From Enterobacter asburiae (GTDB lineage Bacteria; Pseudomonadota; Gammaproteobacteria; Enterobacterales; Enterobacteriaceae): a DNA stretch of 44,941 nt. Below the pieces are notes generated by a model. That model made no database searches, was not told the origin of the DNA, and saw only the letters and a program-made list of their open reading frames with translations. Position numbers and translations under genes: made by a program. The stretch spans positions 1 to 44,941 of the forward strand of contig NZ_JAKCMV010000055.1 of assembly GCF_021440515.1 (NCBI RefSeq), read 5' to 3'. Positions 20,817 through 29,966 of this stretch are shown here, one piece after another (position 1 is the first letter of the stretch; every line of letters starts with the position of its first letter).

Positions 20817-21689
20817 TCAGCGTGCCAACTGTTTGTTCTTCAGTGCATATAGTCGGTCGAACTCAGCATAGGGCTCTCCCGTTTCAGCTGCGTGCCGGAT
20901 TTTAGCGTCCAGAAGGTCGGGCAAAGGGATCCCATGACTCAGTGAGTGGTAAAGATCATAACCACTGACACAGATAACACGCTTCCCTTTACCAAAAGCC
21001 GTCAGACCTTCAGGCGTAAACCCCATCCAGCTGATAAAAACGCCGCGTGTCCAGGTTGCCTTGGTACTGAGCTTTCCTTCAAATACATGGAGATCGGCAG
21101 CCGACGTTCTTTTCTGATGCCACTTTGCCTCCATCAGGTAAAATTCATCATTCAGTCGGAAACTTCCGTCAATCTGTTCGCCTGTATTTCGGAAAGACGA
21201 ACGGGGAGCGAGCTTAAAGATACTGAACAATTCAGCAAGCCAGCCTTCAAACCGAAAACCACGTGGATGTGGCGGCAGAGATTTCATCTCGTTCATTTCA
21301 GCGATAAGTGAGGGCCAGTCAACGCCATGCCATACCTGGACAGGCTTTACGCCTTTGGCTTCATCGGTGTCAGCGTTTTCTAAGCGGGAAATCAGTGCAA
21401 GATAGTCATTACGGCTTTGTTCAGCCTGTTCAGGCATGGATTCCGTTTTATACTGCCAGAGAGCGCCAAGAACCCGCAGAGCGGTCTCACGATCTGCCTG
21501 TTTCAGCAAACATCTAACTCGTTTGGCCTTTGACGTCCCCTCTTCCTGATAACGTTCATCATCAATATCAATGTTTAGTTCTTCATCAAAAAAAGCAGAC
21601 AAGGTGCGGTTAGAGAAATCCAGTATCCAGCCAGGATCGCTCTCAAACACGAGATTAAACAGCCTCAAATCCTGCATTTTTAGTTTCAC
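20817..21689 (-). CDS. Mrr-like restriction endonuclease-fold protein
   Basis: A 290-residue protein starting at GTG 21689 behind an ideal AGGAGG. The C-terminal half has a PD-(D/E)xK nuclease signature: E148 in RGFRFEGWLAELF, D174 in GEQIDGSFRLN, and E187-x-K189 in YLMEAKWHQK, as in the Mrr_cat/restriction-endonuclease domain. The N-terminal ~140 residues are not recognised and may sense the target. It is probably a stand-alone type IV-like nuclease; whether it works with the divergent Septu-like pair is unknown. Confidence 0.7.
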   Translation of the reverse strand: MKLKMQDLRLFNLVFESDPGWILDFSNRTLSAFFDEELNIDIDDERYQEEGTSKAKRVRCLLKQADRETALRVLGALWQYKTESMPEQAEQSRNDYLALISRLENADTDEAKGVKPVQVWHGVDWPSLIAEMNEMKSLPPHPRGFRFEGWLAELFSIFKLAPRSSFRNTGEQIDGSFRLNDEFYLMEAKWHQKRTSAADLHVFEGKLSTKATWTRGVFISWMGFTPEGLTAFGKGKRVICVSGYDLYHSLSHGIPLPDLLDAKIRHAAETGEPYAEFDRLYALKNKQLAR

Positions 21690-22030
21690 GCCTACCTCCT
21701 TTTTTTCACAGTATAACGGTATGAAAGTGGAGGAGGAAATGAGTCAGCACCTATACACCAGCACTAGCGTGTTCCGCTATTGGCAGAACGCGGCAAACTA
21801 ACTGAGCAGAAGGTCCACTATGAGCGAACAGCGGACATTAAAGACATCGCAGTATATTAATCATCGCGTAGCAGGTAAAAGTGATGGTATTTGACTGGTG
21901 ATTAAGTTAAAAAGATTACTTAGGGAATCCTGATTCTCTAAAGAATACCAACCTTAGCCATAGGTAGATTCTTATGTTAAAGGCTGTATTATTTTGCTTA
22001 CTCTGAAGGGAGTTGTTAAGGAGTTTTAAA
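21690..22030. other. Divergent intergenic region with tiny ORFs
   Basis: This 341-base gap separates the Mrr-like gene from the Septu-like operon. A 20-codon reading MSQHLYTSTSVFRYWQNAAN lies just after GGAGGAGG, and a 24-codon reading begins at the ATG near 21820. Both look more like remnants than genes. From about 21880 the DNA becomes very AT-rich, marking a composition boundary at the start of the Septu-like module. Confidence 0.4.
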
Positions 22031-23587
22031 TTGCCTAGGTATATTTCTTTAAATAAAAATATTTCAAGTGCCATGAAAAGCAGTGATACCGTTTATCTTA
22101 TCTTCTCAACTTGGAATGACTATTCTTATCGGACTCTGTTCAATTTAGAATATGTTGATGAGCATCGAACTGTTCATCAAATCGGTCAGATTAAAATAGG
22201 ATTTAAAGGGCAGAGTGAGGAAGTTACTACATTCGAGAAAATGCAAACTCAATTTGCACGATTAAAAAACAACTTCTTCAGTCTTGCAGAAAGTCCGGAA
22301 TTTTATCAGAAACTTTATGCTTGCGGTAAAGAGTTAAGCTATGAAATATTGCAGGATTTGAATTGTGTTGTCGTTAGTGATAAGGCTATGAATTGTGCAA
22401 GGGAAGAGGCAGTATTTAAAAAATCCCTTCTAAGAGATGTAAATATTAACACTGTATATGGCCAATTTAAAAGGTTAGTTAATGGTTTAGGTCAATTAAC
22501 TGAGTTTGACTTTAGGTTTTTAAGAGTTAATCATAGGTTTTCAGATTTATACCTTGATTTTAACGTGGTTCCATATTCACTGCCTCCAACTAACATACAC
22601 ACAATAATTGGGAGGAACGGGTTAGGTAAAACTACTTTGTTAAATGAAATGGTTAATTCAATAATGAAACCTAATGCTGCTCGCAATGCTTATTTTGAGG
22701 ATATCTATGACGGTAGGATAACAAATAAATATTTTAGCGCGGTCATTTCCATATCGTTTAGCGCATTTGATTCATTCACTCCTATTAGTGATCAAACTGA
22801 TCCAACTTTAGGTACTTGCTATTACTATATAGGTTTAAAAAAACCTGGCTCTGTAGATTTAGCCCATTCTATCGAAGACATTAATGCACTTCACGAAAAA
22901 TGCGCGAAGTCTGTTTATAATTGTTGCTCCGAGGATTCAAAAAGAGAATTATGGTTAGATGCTATAAGTGATTTGGAGTCCGACACTAATTTCCGTGACC
23001 TCAATCTTAAAGATCTCCCATACTTTGGTGCGCAAGAAATTGTAGATGAATGCAAAAGACGACTAAAGAGTATGAGTTCGGGGCATGCAATTATATTCAT
23101 GACAATCAGTAATCTAATTGAGAAACTACAAGATAAGACACTCATATTATTTGATGAGCCAGAGAGTCATCTGCACCCACCGCTTCTTTCAGCATTCATA
23201 CGTGCACTAAGCAATCTTTTATTTAAGCGAAATGGAATTGCTATCATAGCTACTCATTCGCCAGTGGTCCTGCAAGAGGTTCCAAAAAAATGCTGCTGGG
23301 TATTAACACGATTCGGCGAAGTAACAAATTTTTCAAGACCTTCAATTGAAACATTTGCAGAAAATGTAGGTATTTTAACAAAAGAGGTCTTTAAATTAGA
23401 AATGGAGAACTCTGGTTTTCATAAGTTGTTAAAAACCAAAGTTGATGAGGGTTTAGGCTTCGATGAAATTATGAGGGAATTCAGGAATAAAATAGGTTTC
23501 GAAGGTCAGGCTATTTTAATGAGTATGATTATGCTTAGGGATAGAGGTATTAAAATAGATGCTCCTAAAGGTGATAATCATGAATAA
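22031..23587 (+). CDS. Septu-type AAA/ABC ATPase (PtuA-like)
   Basis: About 518 residues. An AAGGAG at 22018-22023 selects the TTG at 22031 as start. Walker A is IIGRNGLGKTTLLNEM (K200), and Walker B is LILFDEPESHLHPPLL (D375, E376), followed by IAIIATHSPVVLQEVP with the switch histidine, as in ABC/OLD-like ATPases. A gene encoding an HNH protein overlaps its end by eight bases. ATPase + HNH is the composition of the Septu anti-phage system (PtuA-PtuB). The DNA is strongly AT-rich against its neighbours, a sign of recent transfer. Subtype is not decided. Confidence 0.8.
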   Translation: MPRYISLNKNISSAMKSSDTVYLIFSTWNDYSYRTLFNLEYVDEHRTVHQIGQIKIGFKGQSEEVTTFEKMQTQFARLKNNFFSLAESPEFYQKLYACGKELSYEILQDLNCVVVSDKAMNCAREEAVFKKSLLRDVNINTVYGQFKRLVNGLGQLTEFDFRFLRVNHRFSDLYLDFNVVPYSLPPTNIHTIIGRNGLGKTTLLNEMVNSIMKPNAARNAYFEDIYDGRITNKYFSAVISISFSAFDSFTPISDQTDPTLGTCYYYIGLKKPGSVDLAHSIEDINALHEKCAKSVYNCCSEDSKRELWLDAISDLESDTNFRDLNLKDLPYFGAQEIVDECKRRLKSMSSGHAIIFMTISNLIEKLQDKTLILFDEPESHLHPPLLSAFIRALSNLLFKRNGIAIIATHSPVVLQEVPKKCCWVLTRFGEVTNFSRPSIETFAENVGILTKEVFKLEMENSGFHKLLKTKVDEGLGFDEIMREFRNKIGFEGQAILMSMIMLRDRGIKIDAPKGDNHE

Positions 23588-24437
23588 AGTTAATTTCCCT
23601 GCATTGCATTGTGATGATGTATATGCGACATGTTTGTTATCGGTTGGGCCTCGAAGCTTAGATTACAAGATTAAATTAAATAGAATCTCAGAGGTTGTGG
23701 CTACTTCTTGGCAAAAGTTTGATGACCGTTGTACACCAAAAAACCTTCATTTATTCCCTCCTTGCCATCCCAGGAATAAAGAGCAGGTTATCACAGGAAA
23801 TGTCACTAAAGATGATTTAATGAATCTGTATACACGTCATATGCTAAAGTTAGGCAGTGAATCCAGGAAAATATACGATAAATTAAGAGCCGCTTCAAAT
23901 GGTGTATGTCCACTTTGTGGAATCCACGGCGTTGCAACCTTAGATCACTATTTGCCTAAAGCCCGTTATCCTTTGTTCTCCGTTAATCCCAAAAATCTTA
24001 TACCTGCCTGCCAGAATTGTAATGAAGGTAAGTCAGATAGTGTATTTGTCAATGCATCAGATCTAACTCTCTACCCTTACAATGATGATAATAAATTTTA
24101 TAAAACTGATTGGATTTCTGCAACAATAGCGACTAGCAATGGGATATTGGTTTTCGATTTTTTTCCAGATCCTCCCAAAAAATGGTTGAATGTTGAACGA
24201 CAGCGAGTGATAAATCATTTCAAAAATTTTAGCTTGCGTAGTAAATATTCAATTAATGCTGCACAATTCGTGACCACCATTAATTCTGATATTAGAAGGA
24301 TGTTATTGAATGGTGATCATAATGTCGTGCAAAGTCATTATCAGGAATTGGCAGGTAAGGTGCCATTTAATTCCACCCTGAGGGTTATGTATAATGCAAT
24401 AGCTAAAGATTTAAATATTTGTCGCGGTGATTATTAA
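23580..24437 (+). CDS. Septu-type HNH endonuclease (PtuB-like)
   Basis: A 285-residue protein whose ATG at 23580 overlaps the ATPase stop (ATGAATAA) and follows AGGTGAT. The zinc-bound HNH motif runs from C110: CPLCG, then LDHYLPKARYP (D122-H123), then LIPACQNCNEGKSD. This matches PtuB-type nucleases, which with the ATPase limit phage growth by cutting nucleic acid. The regions outside the HNH core are not recognised. Confidence 0.8.
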   Translation: MNKVNFPALHCDDVYATCLLSVGPRSLDYKIKLNRISEVVATSWQKFDDRCTPKNLHLFPPCHPRNKEQVITGNVTKDDLMNLYTRHMLKLGSESRKIYDKLRAASNGVCPLCGIHGVATLDHYLPKARYPLFSVNPKNLIPACQNCNEGKSDSVFVNASDLTLYPYNDDNKFYKTDWISATIATSNGILVFDFFPDPPKKWLNVERQRVINHFKNFSLRSKYSINAAQFVTTINSDIRRMLLNGDHNVVQSHYQELAGKVPFNSTLRVMYNAIAKDLNICRGDY

Positions 24438-25001
24438 GTATTGATTCCATTATTATACTAGGCATGCCACTAGACAACTACTTGTGGCATTAGTTGCGTT
24501 ACTCGTTCGATGCGATCACATATTTTTGCAAAGGCCACCAGATTTTATAACTCCATTTTACAGGCTTTACGATTTTTACCCAGTGCAATTCCTCTGTGCG
24601 GTCTAACTTGGATGAGGAATCATTTGAGTTCAAACGATGGATGCAACATCCTGCTTGAACTACTATGTGGGCCTGACCTGCTTAACATCTCAGGTTGTTG
24701 TAACATCAGCTTCTGGCATATAGCCGCCCCACATACAGGCAAAGCTACTAGTCCTTATGGCATGTAATTATACCCGACTGAAACACATATTATTTCTGTG
24801 GACGCATCCCCCAACGGCATCTTCCCCCTAAAGACCAGAATCAGACCGTAAAGGTCGTTTTTGCGGTATTTCTCGTCTTCACTCATCTCATGAGGCACCA
24901 GCATTCCCTTCTCCACGCCATAAAATCAACTTAGCCATTAACAACGCCGTGCCGGGGATGGGTCAACCCTGACGTTCTTTACACCAGTTACAGGAGGTAA
25001 T
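24438..25001. other. Gene-free region ahead of the plus-strand integrase
   Basis: No convincing gene in 564 bases. ATGCCAC (24464-24470) and GTGGCAT (24484-24490) form a hairpin soon after the Septu-like operon, without a T-run. ACCGTAAAGG at 24845-24854 is the reverse complement of CCTTTACGGT in the tRNA-flanking region (20410-20419). CTCCACGCCAT at 24912-24922, followed by AAAAT, matches 20659-20677 apart from three inserted bases. This looks like the upstream control region of a P4-family integrase. Confidence 0.5.
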
Positions 25002-26186
25002 ATGTCCAGTCCGAAACGCTTCCGTTTTACTAACCAGCTCATTAAATCCCTGCCCCCTAACACATTAGATTCACGCAGCACCGATGCCGAATACAGCGAC
25101 ACCGAGATTTCTGGCCTGAAATGTCTGGTCAGCAAAGGAGAAGGACGTAAAAAGTTTTTGCTACGCTACCTCTATCATGGACGAAAACGCGCCATCGCCA
25201 TTGGTCACTGGCCTGAGGTGGATGCCACCTTAGCCCGTAAGATTGCCATGGAACATAAACGCTCACTTGCCACCGGAACTGACCCTAAGCAGGAACGCGA
25301 AAACAAGAGACAAGAGATGACATTTGATGAACTCTTTAACCAGCATTATCTGGTTTGGGCAAAGTCTGCTAAACGTAGCTGGGGCAAGGATTTCCAGCGC
25401 TACCGGGATCATATCCGTCCCGCCATTGGTCAGATGCTGCTTAGCGATATCACACCTGCCAGCATTCTCCGCCTCCAGCAGACGTTAAGCACTTCATTAT
25501 CAGCAGCAACCTGTAATCGTGTCATCGTACTGATTAAAGCGGTATTTACCTGGGCCGGAAGGCAAAGCATCACCTCTGTCCATCCGGCAAGAGTGGTACA
25601 GCTTCTCAGGGAGAACAACGCCCGACAGCGCTATTTCACCGAGGACGAAATTCGTCGTATTTTTCTCTCCGCCGATAACGATACCAATCCCGTCGCTGTC
25701 CGCTATGTCAAACTGCTGTTACTGACCGGCCTTCGCCGTGATGAGCTGCGTCTGGGAAGGTGGGAGCATGTTGACCCGGTTAAACGCACCCTGTGGCTCC
25801 CGGAAACCAAGAATGGCTATGGACGGATTGTTCATCTTAACTCACTGGCGATGGACGTAATCAGAACGCTGCCAACGCAGCGGGGAAATCCGTGGTTGTT
25901 TATCGGTAAAAAACAGGGCATGCCGCTGAGTAACCCGGTGAAAGCCTTTCAGCGTATCGTGCGTCGGGCGGGAATTTTCGACAAAGAAGTGTGTATTCAT
26001 ACCTGCCGCCATTCGGTTGCCGCCCTCATCGTGTCCTACGGCGGAACACTGTATGACGTTCAGGCTCAACTGGGGCACCGCAGCAGTCAGTCTTCACAAC
26101 GGTATGCGCACCTTCACCCTCAGCGCTTACAGAACACCAGTCAGTTACTGGCGGAAAGGATAACGGCTCAGCTACCGTCCTTGTGA
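25002..26186 (+). CDS. Tyrosine-type site-specific integrase
   Basis: A 394-residue phage-type integrase with all catalytic residues: R245 (LTGLRRDELRLG), H333 and R336 (IHTCRHSVA), H359 (LGHRSSQ), Y368 (SQRYAH). The N-terminal ~90 residues are an arm-binding domain (FTNQLIKSLPPNTL, IGHWPEVDATLARKIA), then a core-binding domain. A strong AGGAGGT precedes the ATG. Orientation matches tRNA-Phe, as for P4-type island integrases, but it lies 4.8 kb from the tRNA instead of next to it. A terminator follows. Confidence 0.92.
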   Translation: MSSPKRFRFTNQLIKSLPPNTLDSRSTDAEYSDTEISGLKCLVSKGEGRKKFLLRYLYHGRKRAIAIGHWPEVDATLARKIAMEHKRSLATGTDPKQERENKRQEMTFDELFNQHYLVWAKSAKRSWGKDFQRYRDHIRPAIGQMLLSDITPASILRLQQTLSTSLSAATCNRVIVLIKAVFTWAGRQSITSVHPARVVQLLRENNARQRYFTEDEIRRIFLSADNDTNPVAVRYVKLLLLTGLRRDELRLGRWEHVDPVKRTLWLPETKNGYGRIVHLNSLAMDVIRTLPTQRGNPWLFIGKKQGMPLSNPVKAFQRIVRRAGIFDKEVCIHTCRHSVAALIVSYGGTLYDVQAQLGHRSSQSSQRYAHLHPQRLQNTSQLLAERITAQLPSL

Positions 26187-26193
26187 TAACAGA

Positions 26194-26223
26194 AAAGCAG
26201 AGGCAAATGCCCCTGCTTTTTTT
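26194..26223. terminator. Intrinsic terminator after the integrase
   Basis: A 12-pair stem with one mismatch (26194-26205 with 26208-26219), followed by a run of T to 26223. It lies between the integrase and the convergent minus-strand gene at 26240. Confidence 0.85.
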
Positions 26224-26239
26224 ACTGTTCAGCCATCAG

Positions 26240-26608
26240 TCAGAACGGGATATTCTCATAAGCGGCCCCATATTCTTCATCCGGCACCCGGTTATCATCA
26301 TATCTGTTATAGAGTTCACGAGCACACTCGCGCGCGTCTTTAATAGACATACGAGGGAACCTGCCGAGGGGTTCATAATAGCAGGCCCCTCTAAGCGTAT
26401 AACGAGCCAGGAATTTAATCTGACCGTTGGCAATGACGGCCCGTAGCGCAGGCTCGCTGCCATCGAAGATTTCACGAGAAATGCCGTGATAAAGGCACTC
26501 CGCCAGTGTGTAAAACAGATTGTAATCAGTGAATGACGTGTTTTCTTCATTTTCGCTGCTGATAGCGTGAGGAAAGCCGTTATAGTACTCGTCTGATTCA
26601 GAAAACAT
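26240..26608 (-). CDS. Small acidic protein of unknown function
   Basis: A 122-residue acidic protein, not recognised. It begins MFSESDEYYNGFPHA, has a hydrophobic NLFYTLAECLYHG segment and a KFLARYTLRGACYYEP stretch, and ends GAAYENIPF. AAGGTGAT precedes the ATG. It lies 49 bases after the DUF927 gene on the same strand, so it is likely co-transcribed with it and the minus-strand integrase. Confidence 0.6.
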   Translation of the reverse strand: MFSESDEYYNGFPHAISSENEENTSFTDYNLFYTLAECLYHGISREIFDGSEPALRAVIANGQIKFLARYTLRGACYYEPLGRFPRMSIKDARECARELYNRYDDNRVPDEEYGAAYENIPF

Positions 26609-26657
26609 ACATCACCTTTTATTCGTTGTGGTTCAGTCAAAATGGTTATATTCAGGG

Positions 26658-28571
26658 TTAAAATTCGGTCATAACATTGCATTTCAGAAACGCTTTTTTG
26701 ACCTGGTAGTAAGACTGCGCCATCGTCTTCAGCGCTCTTTTTTTATAGTGACCCGCACTTTCGCCAAGCAGATAACCGGTACGCTCTAACGGTCTGGCCA
26801 CATCAACGGTCTTAAGTCCCTTTTCAGAGCAGAGCTTTTCAAACACCGATTCATAAATCAGGAAGTCGCCGGTTTTATGATGAACAAATCCCCACATATC
26901 TCCCGGGCATCGGGCATGGTCCTCACGCAGGGTGATAAAGTGCCTGCTGCTTTTTGTCACCAGCGTCAGCTGAAGCTCCTCAAGCATGTTACGTACCGGG
27001 TTATACTGATTCTGGTTATCATCCAGCCAGCGCCGTGCAGCGGACATAACGGATTCAGCTACCGCATCGCTTTCGAAAGGTAAAAGGCCGTATTTCAGCG
27101 CCTTCTCTCCTGCCAGCCACACCAGCGCAAACCTTTTCAGTCCACGTCGCTGAACGCGGGTAATATCACGCCCTTCATCCTTCAGAGCCTCTTCCAGTGC
27201 GTTACAGCACGCATCTGTCTGTTCCTGGAGCCAGGATGAAAACTCTGAGTAGGTGCGAAGAGTGTCAGCCGCATTTTTTTCGGATAACAGCTTGCCGATA
27301 AATGCAGGCCCGGCATGACCGTAAGCCTCTCCCAGCCCCGTCTTAAGTGCATCTGCACGGGCACGAGTTTCTGATACCGGTTCATCCGGTTTTTGAGCAT
27401 CCTCAGGCAGCAGTTCCATACTGATGGCCCTGTGCTCCTGCCCTCCCTGTAACACAGCTTTCTGTTCAGCCAGCTTTTCGGAGATTGACATCTCACCGGT
27501 TGAGAGAATAAACATGCGCCATTTAAACGGCTCATCTGCCGTCAGGCCACGGGTCAGGCGCTCTTTTGCCGTACCTGACGTAATGTTGTATAGCAGTGAG
27601 GAAAGTTGCTTATGATTACTTGCCCCCAGTTCATCGACGCAGGCAACCAGACCGGAATAGTCAGCGAGAAGGCGCTCCATCGCATTCGGCGTGGTATTCC
27701 AGCGAATAATATTCACATTCCCCCCACTGCCCGGCTCACTGCCATCTCCATGGATCGATGCGCCCAGCATCAGAAGAAGCGTTTTACCCGTCGTGGATAC
27801 GCCGTGAAAATGAAACATGCCCACATCCATACCGGCAGGAACCAGAAGCATCGAAGCAAAGGAGGCACTCAGCGCAAAGGTCTGCGCCCAGCCATGGGCA
27901 TTTTCCCGGATGAGGTTAATCCACTCCTCCAGAGCCCCGCCTTTGTGCAGTCCGGGACGCACGCGGAATCCCGGCAGCAGATAATCAAACCCGGTCAGAG
28001 AGGTCACAACGGGCTCATGACCATGTAAAAAGGCCATATCCTCCGAAACGAATCCCATTGCATCTGCCATCAGATAAACAGGCAGCGGTAAACTCCGGCA
28101 GCTCTGAATAAAACGGTCAAAAAGAGCAAGCTGCTGTGGAGAGGGGCCAACACAAAATCCACGACCTGCCAGTCTGCCCATAACCTGAGCACCACCCTGA
28201 ACAATATCCTCAAAGCTCACCTGGGCCTTAACATACTTACCCAGCCCGTTACCGGTCATCAGGCTGATCCCAAGACCGGACTCCTTATCTTTTCCACAAA
28301 ACAGGGCGACAGGCACAACTGGCGTGGTGCAAACCTGCACAGGTTTCTGTCCACCGATGTAGAAAAGGCCATCAGCCGTATTCACATAATGCCGTGGCAG
28401 CCCATCACCAATACCGAGTGAAGCGATATCATCTTCACCGACCTCAGTGTTTTCAGCACGCCTGATAATTGCTTCCGACATTTTGTTGAAATTTTTATCG
28501 CGGTCAGCAAAAGCGCGAATACGCTTAATCCCGGAAACCTTAGGAACATTAGTTATCACTTTTTTATTCAT
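26658..28571 (-). CDS. DUF927 domain ATPase
   Basis: About 637 residues from the ATG at 28571 (earlier in-frame codons at 28583-28586 have no better ribosome site). The DUF927 domain occupies the middle: Walker A GVSTTGKTLLLMLG at residues 257-270 and Walker B LVACVDELG (D313, E314), with WNTTPNAMER and FILSTGEMSISE around. DUF927 proteins are primase-associated or superfamily-3-like helicases found on phages and islands, and may drive replication or excision of the element. No primase domain is visible. It lies between the integrase and a small unknown gene in one operon. Confidence 0.82.
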   Translation of the reverse strand: MNKKVITNVPKVSGIKRIRAFADRDKNFNKMSEAIIRRAENTEVGEDDIASLGIGDGLPRHYVNTADGLFYIGGQKPVQVCTTPVVPVALFCGKDKESGLGISLMTGNGLGKYVKAQVSFEDIVQGGAQVMGRLAGRGFCVGPSPQQLALFDRFIQSCRSLPLPVYLMADAMGFVSEDMAFLHGHEPVVTSLTGFDYLLPGFRVRPGLHKGGALEEWINLIRENAHGWAQTFALSASFASMLLVPAGMDVGMFHFHGVSTTGKTLLLMLGASIHGDGSEPGSGGNVNIIRWNTTPNAMERLLADYSGLVACVDELGASNHKQLSSLLYNITSGTAKERLTRGLTADEPFKWRMFILSTGEMSISEKLAEQKAVLQGGQEHRAISMELLPEDAQKPDEPVSETRARADALKTGLGEAYGHAGPAFIGKLLSEKNAADTLRTYSEFSSWLQEQTDACCNALEEALKDEGRDITRVQRRGLKRFALVWLAGEKALKYGLLPFESDAVAESVMSAARRWLDDNQNQYNPVRNMLEELQLTLVTKSSRHFITLREDHARCPGDMWGFVHHKTGDFLIYESVFEKLCSEKGLKTVDVARPLERTGYLLGESAGHYKKRALKTMAQSYYQVKKAFLKCNVMTEF

Positions 28572-28655
28572 GTGTATTACCATCAAATTACGCCACCGTC
28601 AGAAAACGGGTGCATCAGAACCATAGTTAAAAACCATACCGTTGAGTGAAGGTTG

Positions 28656-29966
28656 TTACCCCATCGCCCGGTTAACGACTTCGTGGTAACGCGCCGGAGA
28701 AGCGTGCAAGTAAAGCTCCGTCACTTTGATAGTGCTGTGGCCCAGTAAGTCTTTGACGGTGTGAATGTCGGCCCCGCTCTCAATGAGCTTTGTCGCAAAG
28801 GTATGGCGCATCTCATGGATGGTGAACGGTGGAATACCCGCAGCCTCACAAAGTCGTTTTTGCAGGCGACGCGGCTCAGAAACCGGGTTGTCGGCCCCCT
28901 TGCCCGGAAATACCCAGCCTTCATCACTCAGATGTTGACGCTGTTCTGTCAGAAGAACGAAAGCCTTATCACATACCGGTACACGGCGGAGTCTGCCGTT
29001 TTTGGTATGGCGAAGAGTGATAACCTTGCGGCTCCAGTCCACATCCTCAAGGCGAAGATGACGGGTTTCCCCCAGACGCAGTCCCGTCAGGGCAAGGAAC
29101 ATGAGCAGAGCAAGGCCTTCATGATCGGGTTTACCATTACGCCAGCGCTCACAGACTTCCATCCAGCGCTGAAGCTGGGAGTCATCCATGGCGCGTCTAT
29201 CTGACGTCACTTCAGGCAGCGCTTTGATATAAAGCGCCGGAGAGCGGCTGATATATCCCATGCGGATAGCCCTGGTAAACACCGCTTTAATGAGCGCCAG
29301 ATGGCGATTGCGGGTGGCTGGCTTGAGATCGAGATTATGCAGATAGCTCAGAATATCTGCCTCCGTCATACCTGCCAGCTTTTTGGCACCGAGAAGAGGG
29401 CGCAGGTATTTACGGATCTTAGAAAGATCGGTGTTAGCTGAACGCTTAACGCCTGTGCTGAGTACGCTTTTCTCATACTCATCCACAAGCTCATTAAACG
29501 TCATTTTACTGTGCGTAAGAAAACGCTCACCATAAGTCTCAACGGAAGCCTTAAGCTCCTGAATTATTTTAAAGGCATGCTCCCTTGCGTTATTAATGGA
29601 AAATTCAGGGTAACTTCCTACGGCAACGTAAACATTCTTTCCACGAATACTTTTGCGGACAATAAACTTAATGCGTCCGGATGAGTGGAATATAGCCTTA
29701 AGCCCGGTACATTTTGTATCGCTGGCTTCGATAGTCCGGCCAGTTTGTATTGCACGGGTTTTACACTCATCAAAAAAAGCTTTAGTGAATGCCTCTCTTT
29801 GATTCTTTGGGCTGCGATGTCGGGCCATCGGTTCAACACAGCAATCATCAACGTCAACGCTGGTTTTGATGTTTTGCGCTGACTTACAAAAGCGACCATC
29901 CACAGAATCAACATCATTCTGTTTCATTGTCAGCGTTATTAGGTTTAAAGAACTATCGGGTTTCAT
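28656..29966 (-). CDS. Second tyrosine-type integrase
   Basis: A 436-residue recombinase with R297 (LTGLRLGETRHL), H384 and R387 (IHEMRHTFA), H410 (LGHSTIKV) and Y419 (TELYLHAS). The family's usual N-terminus (MARHRSPKNQREAF) starts at residue 47, so the first 46 residues are an unusual, cysteine-containing extension; the real start could be internal, but no start here has a strong ribosome-binding site. It shares the catalytic plan with the integrase at 25002 but is clearly a different lineage. It opens a minus-strand operon with DUF927 and a small gene. No tRNA gene is adjacent. Confidence 0.9.
   Translation of the reverse strand: MKPDSSLNLITLTMKQNDVDSVDGRFCKSAQNIKTSVDVDDCCVEPMARHRSPKNQREAFTKAFFDECKTRAIQTGRTIEASDTKCTGLKAIFHSSGRIKFIVRKSIRGKNVYVAVGSYPEFSINNAREHAFKIIQELKASVETYGERFLTHSKMTFNELVDEYEKSVLSTGVKRSANTDLSKIRKYLRPLLGAKKLAGMTEADILSYLHNLDLKPATRNRHLALIKAVFTRAIRMGYISRSPALYIKALPEVTSDRRAMDDSQLQRWMEVCERWRNGKPDHEGLALLMFLALTGLRLGETRHLRLEDVDWSRKVITLRHTKNGRLRRVPVCDKAFVLLTEQRQHLSDEGWVFPGKGADNPVSEPRRLQKRLCEAAGIPPFTIHEMRHTFATKLIESGADIHTVKDLLGHSTIKVTELYLHASPARYHEVVNRAMG

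Noticed and set aside
21721..21890. Two tiny ORFs between the Mrr-like and Septu-like genes
   Set aside because: They are only 20-26 codons with no recognisable features; noted as possible remnants, not annotated as genes.
24438..25001. Second copy of the tRNA-Phe 3' end (attR) before the integrase
   Set aside because: I looked for the GAGTCCGGGCACCA end here and elsewhere right of the tRNA and did not see it; the right boundary is probably outside the window.
26183..26446. Plus-strand 87-codon frame after the integrase
   Set aside because: It runs through the terminator and the opposite gene at 26240-26608, with no ribosome site or recognisable domain.
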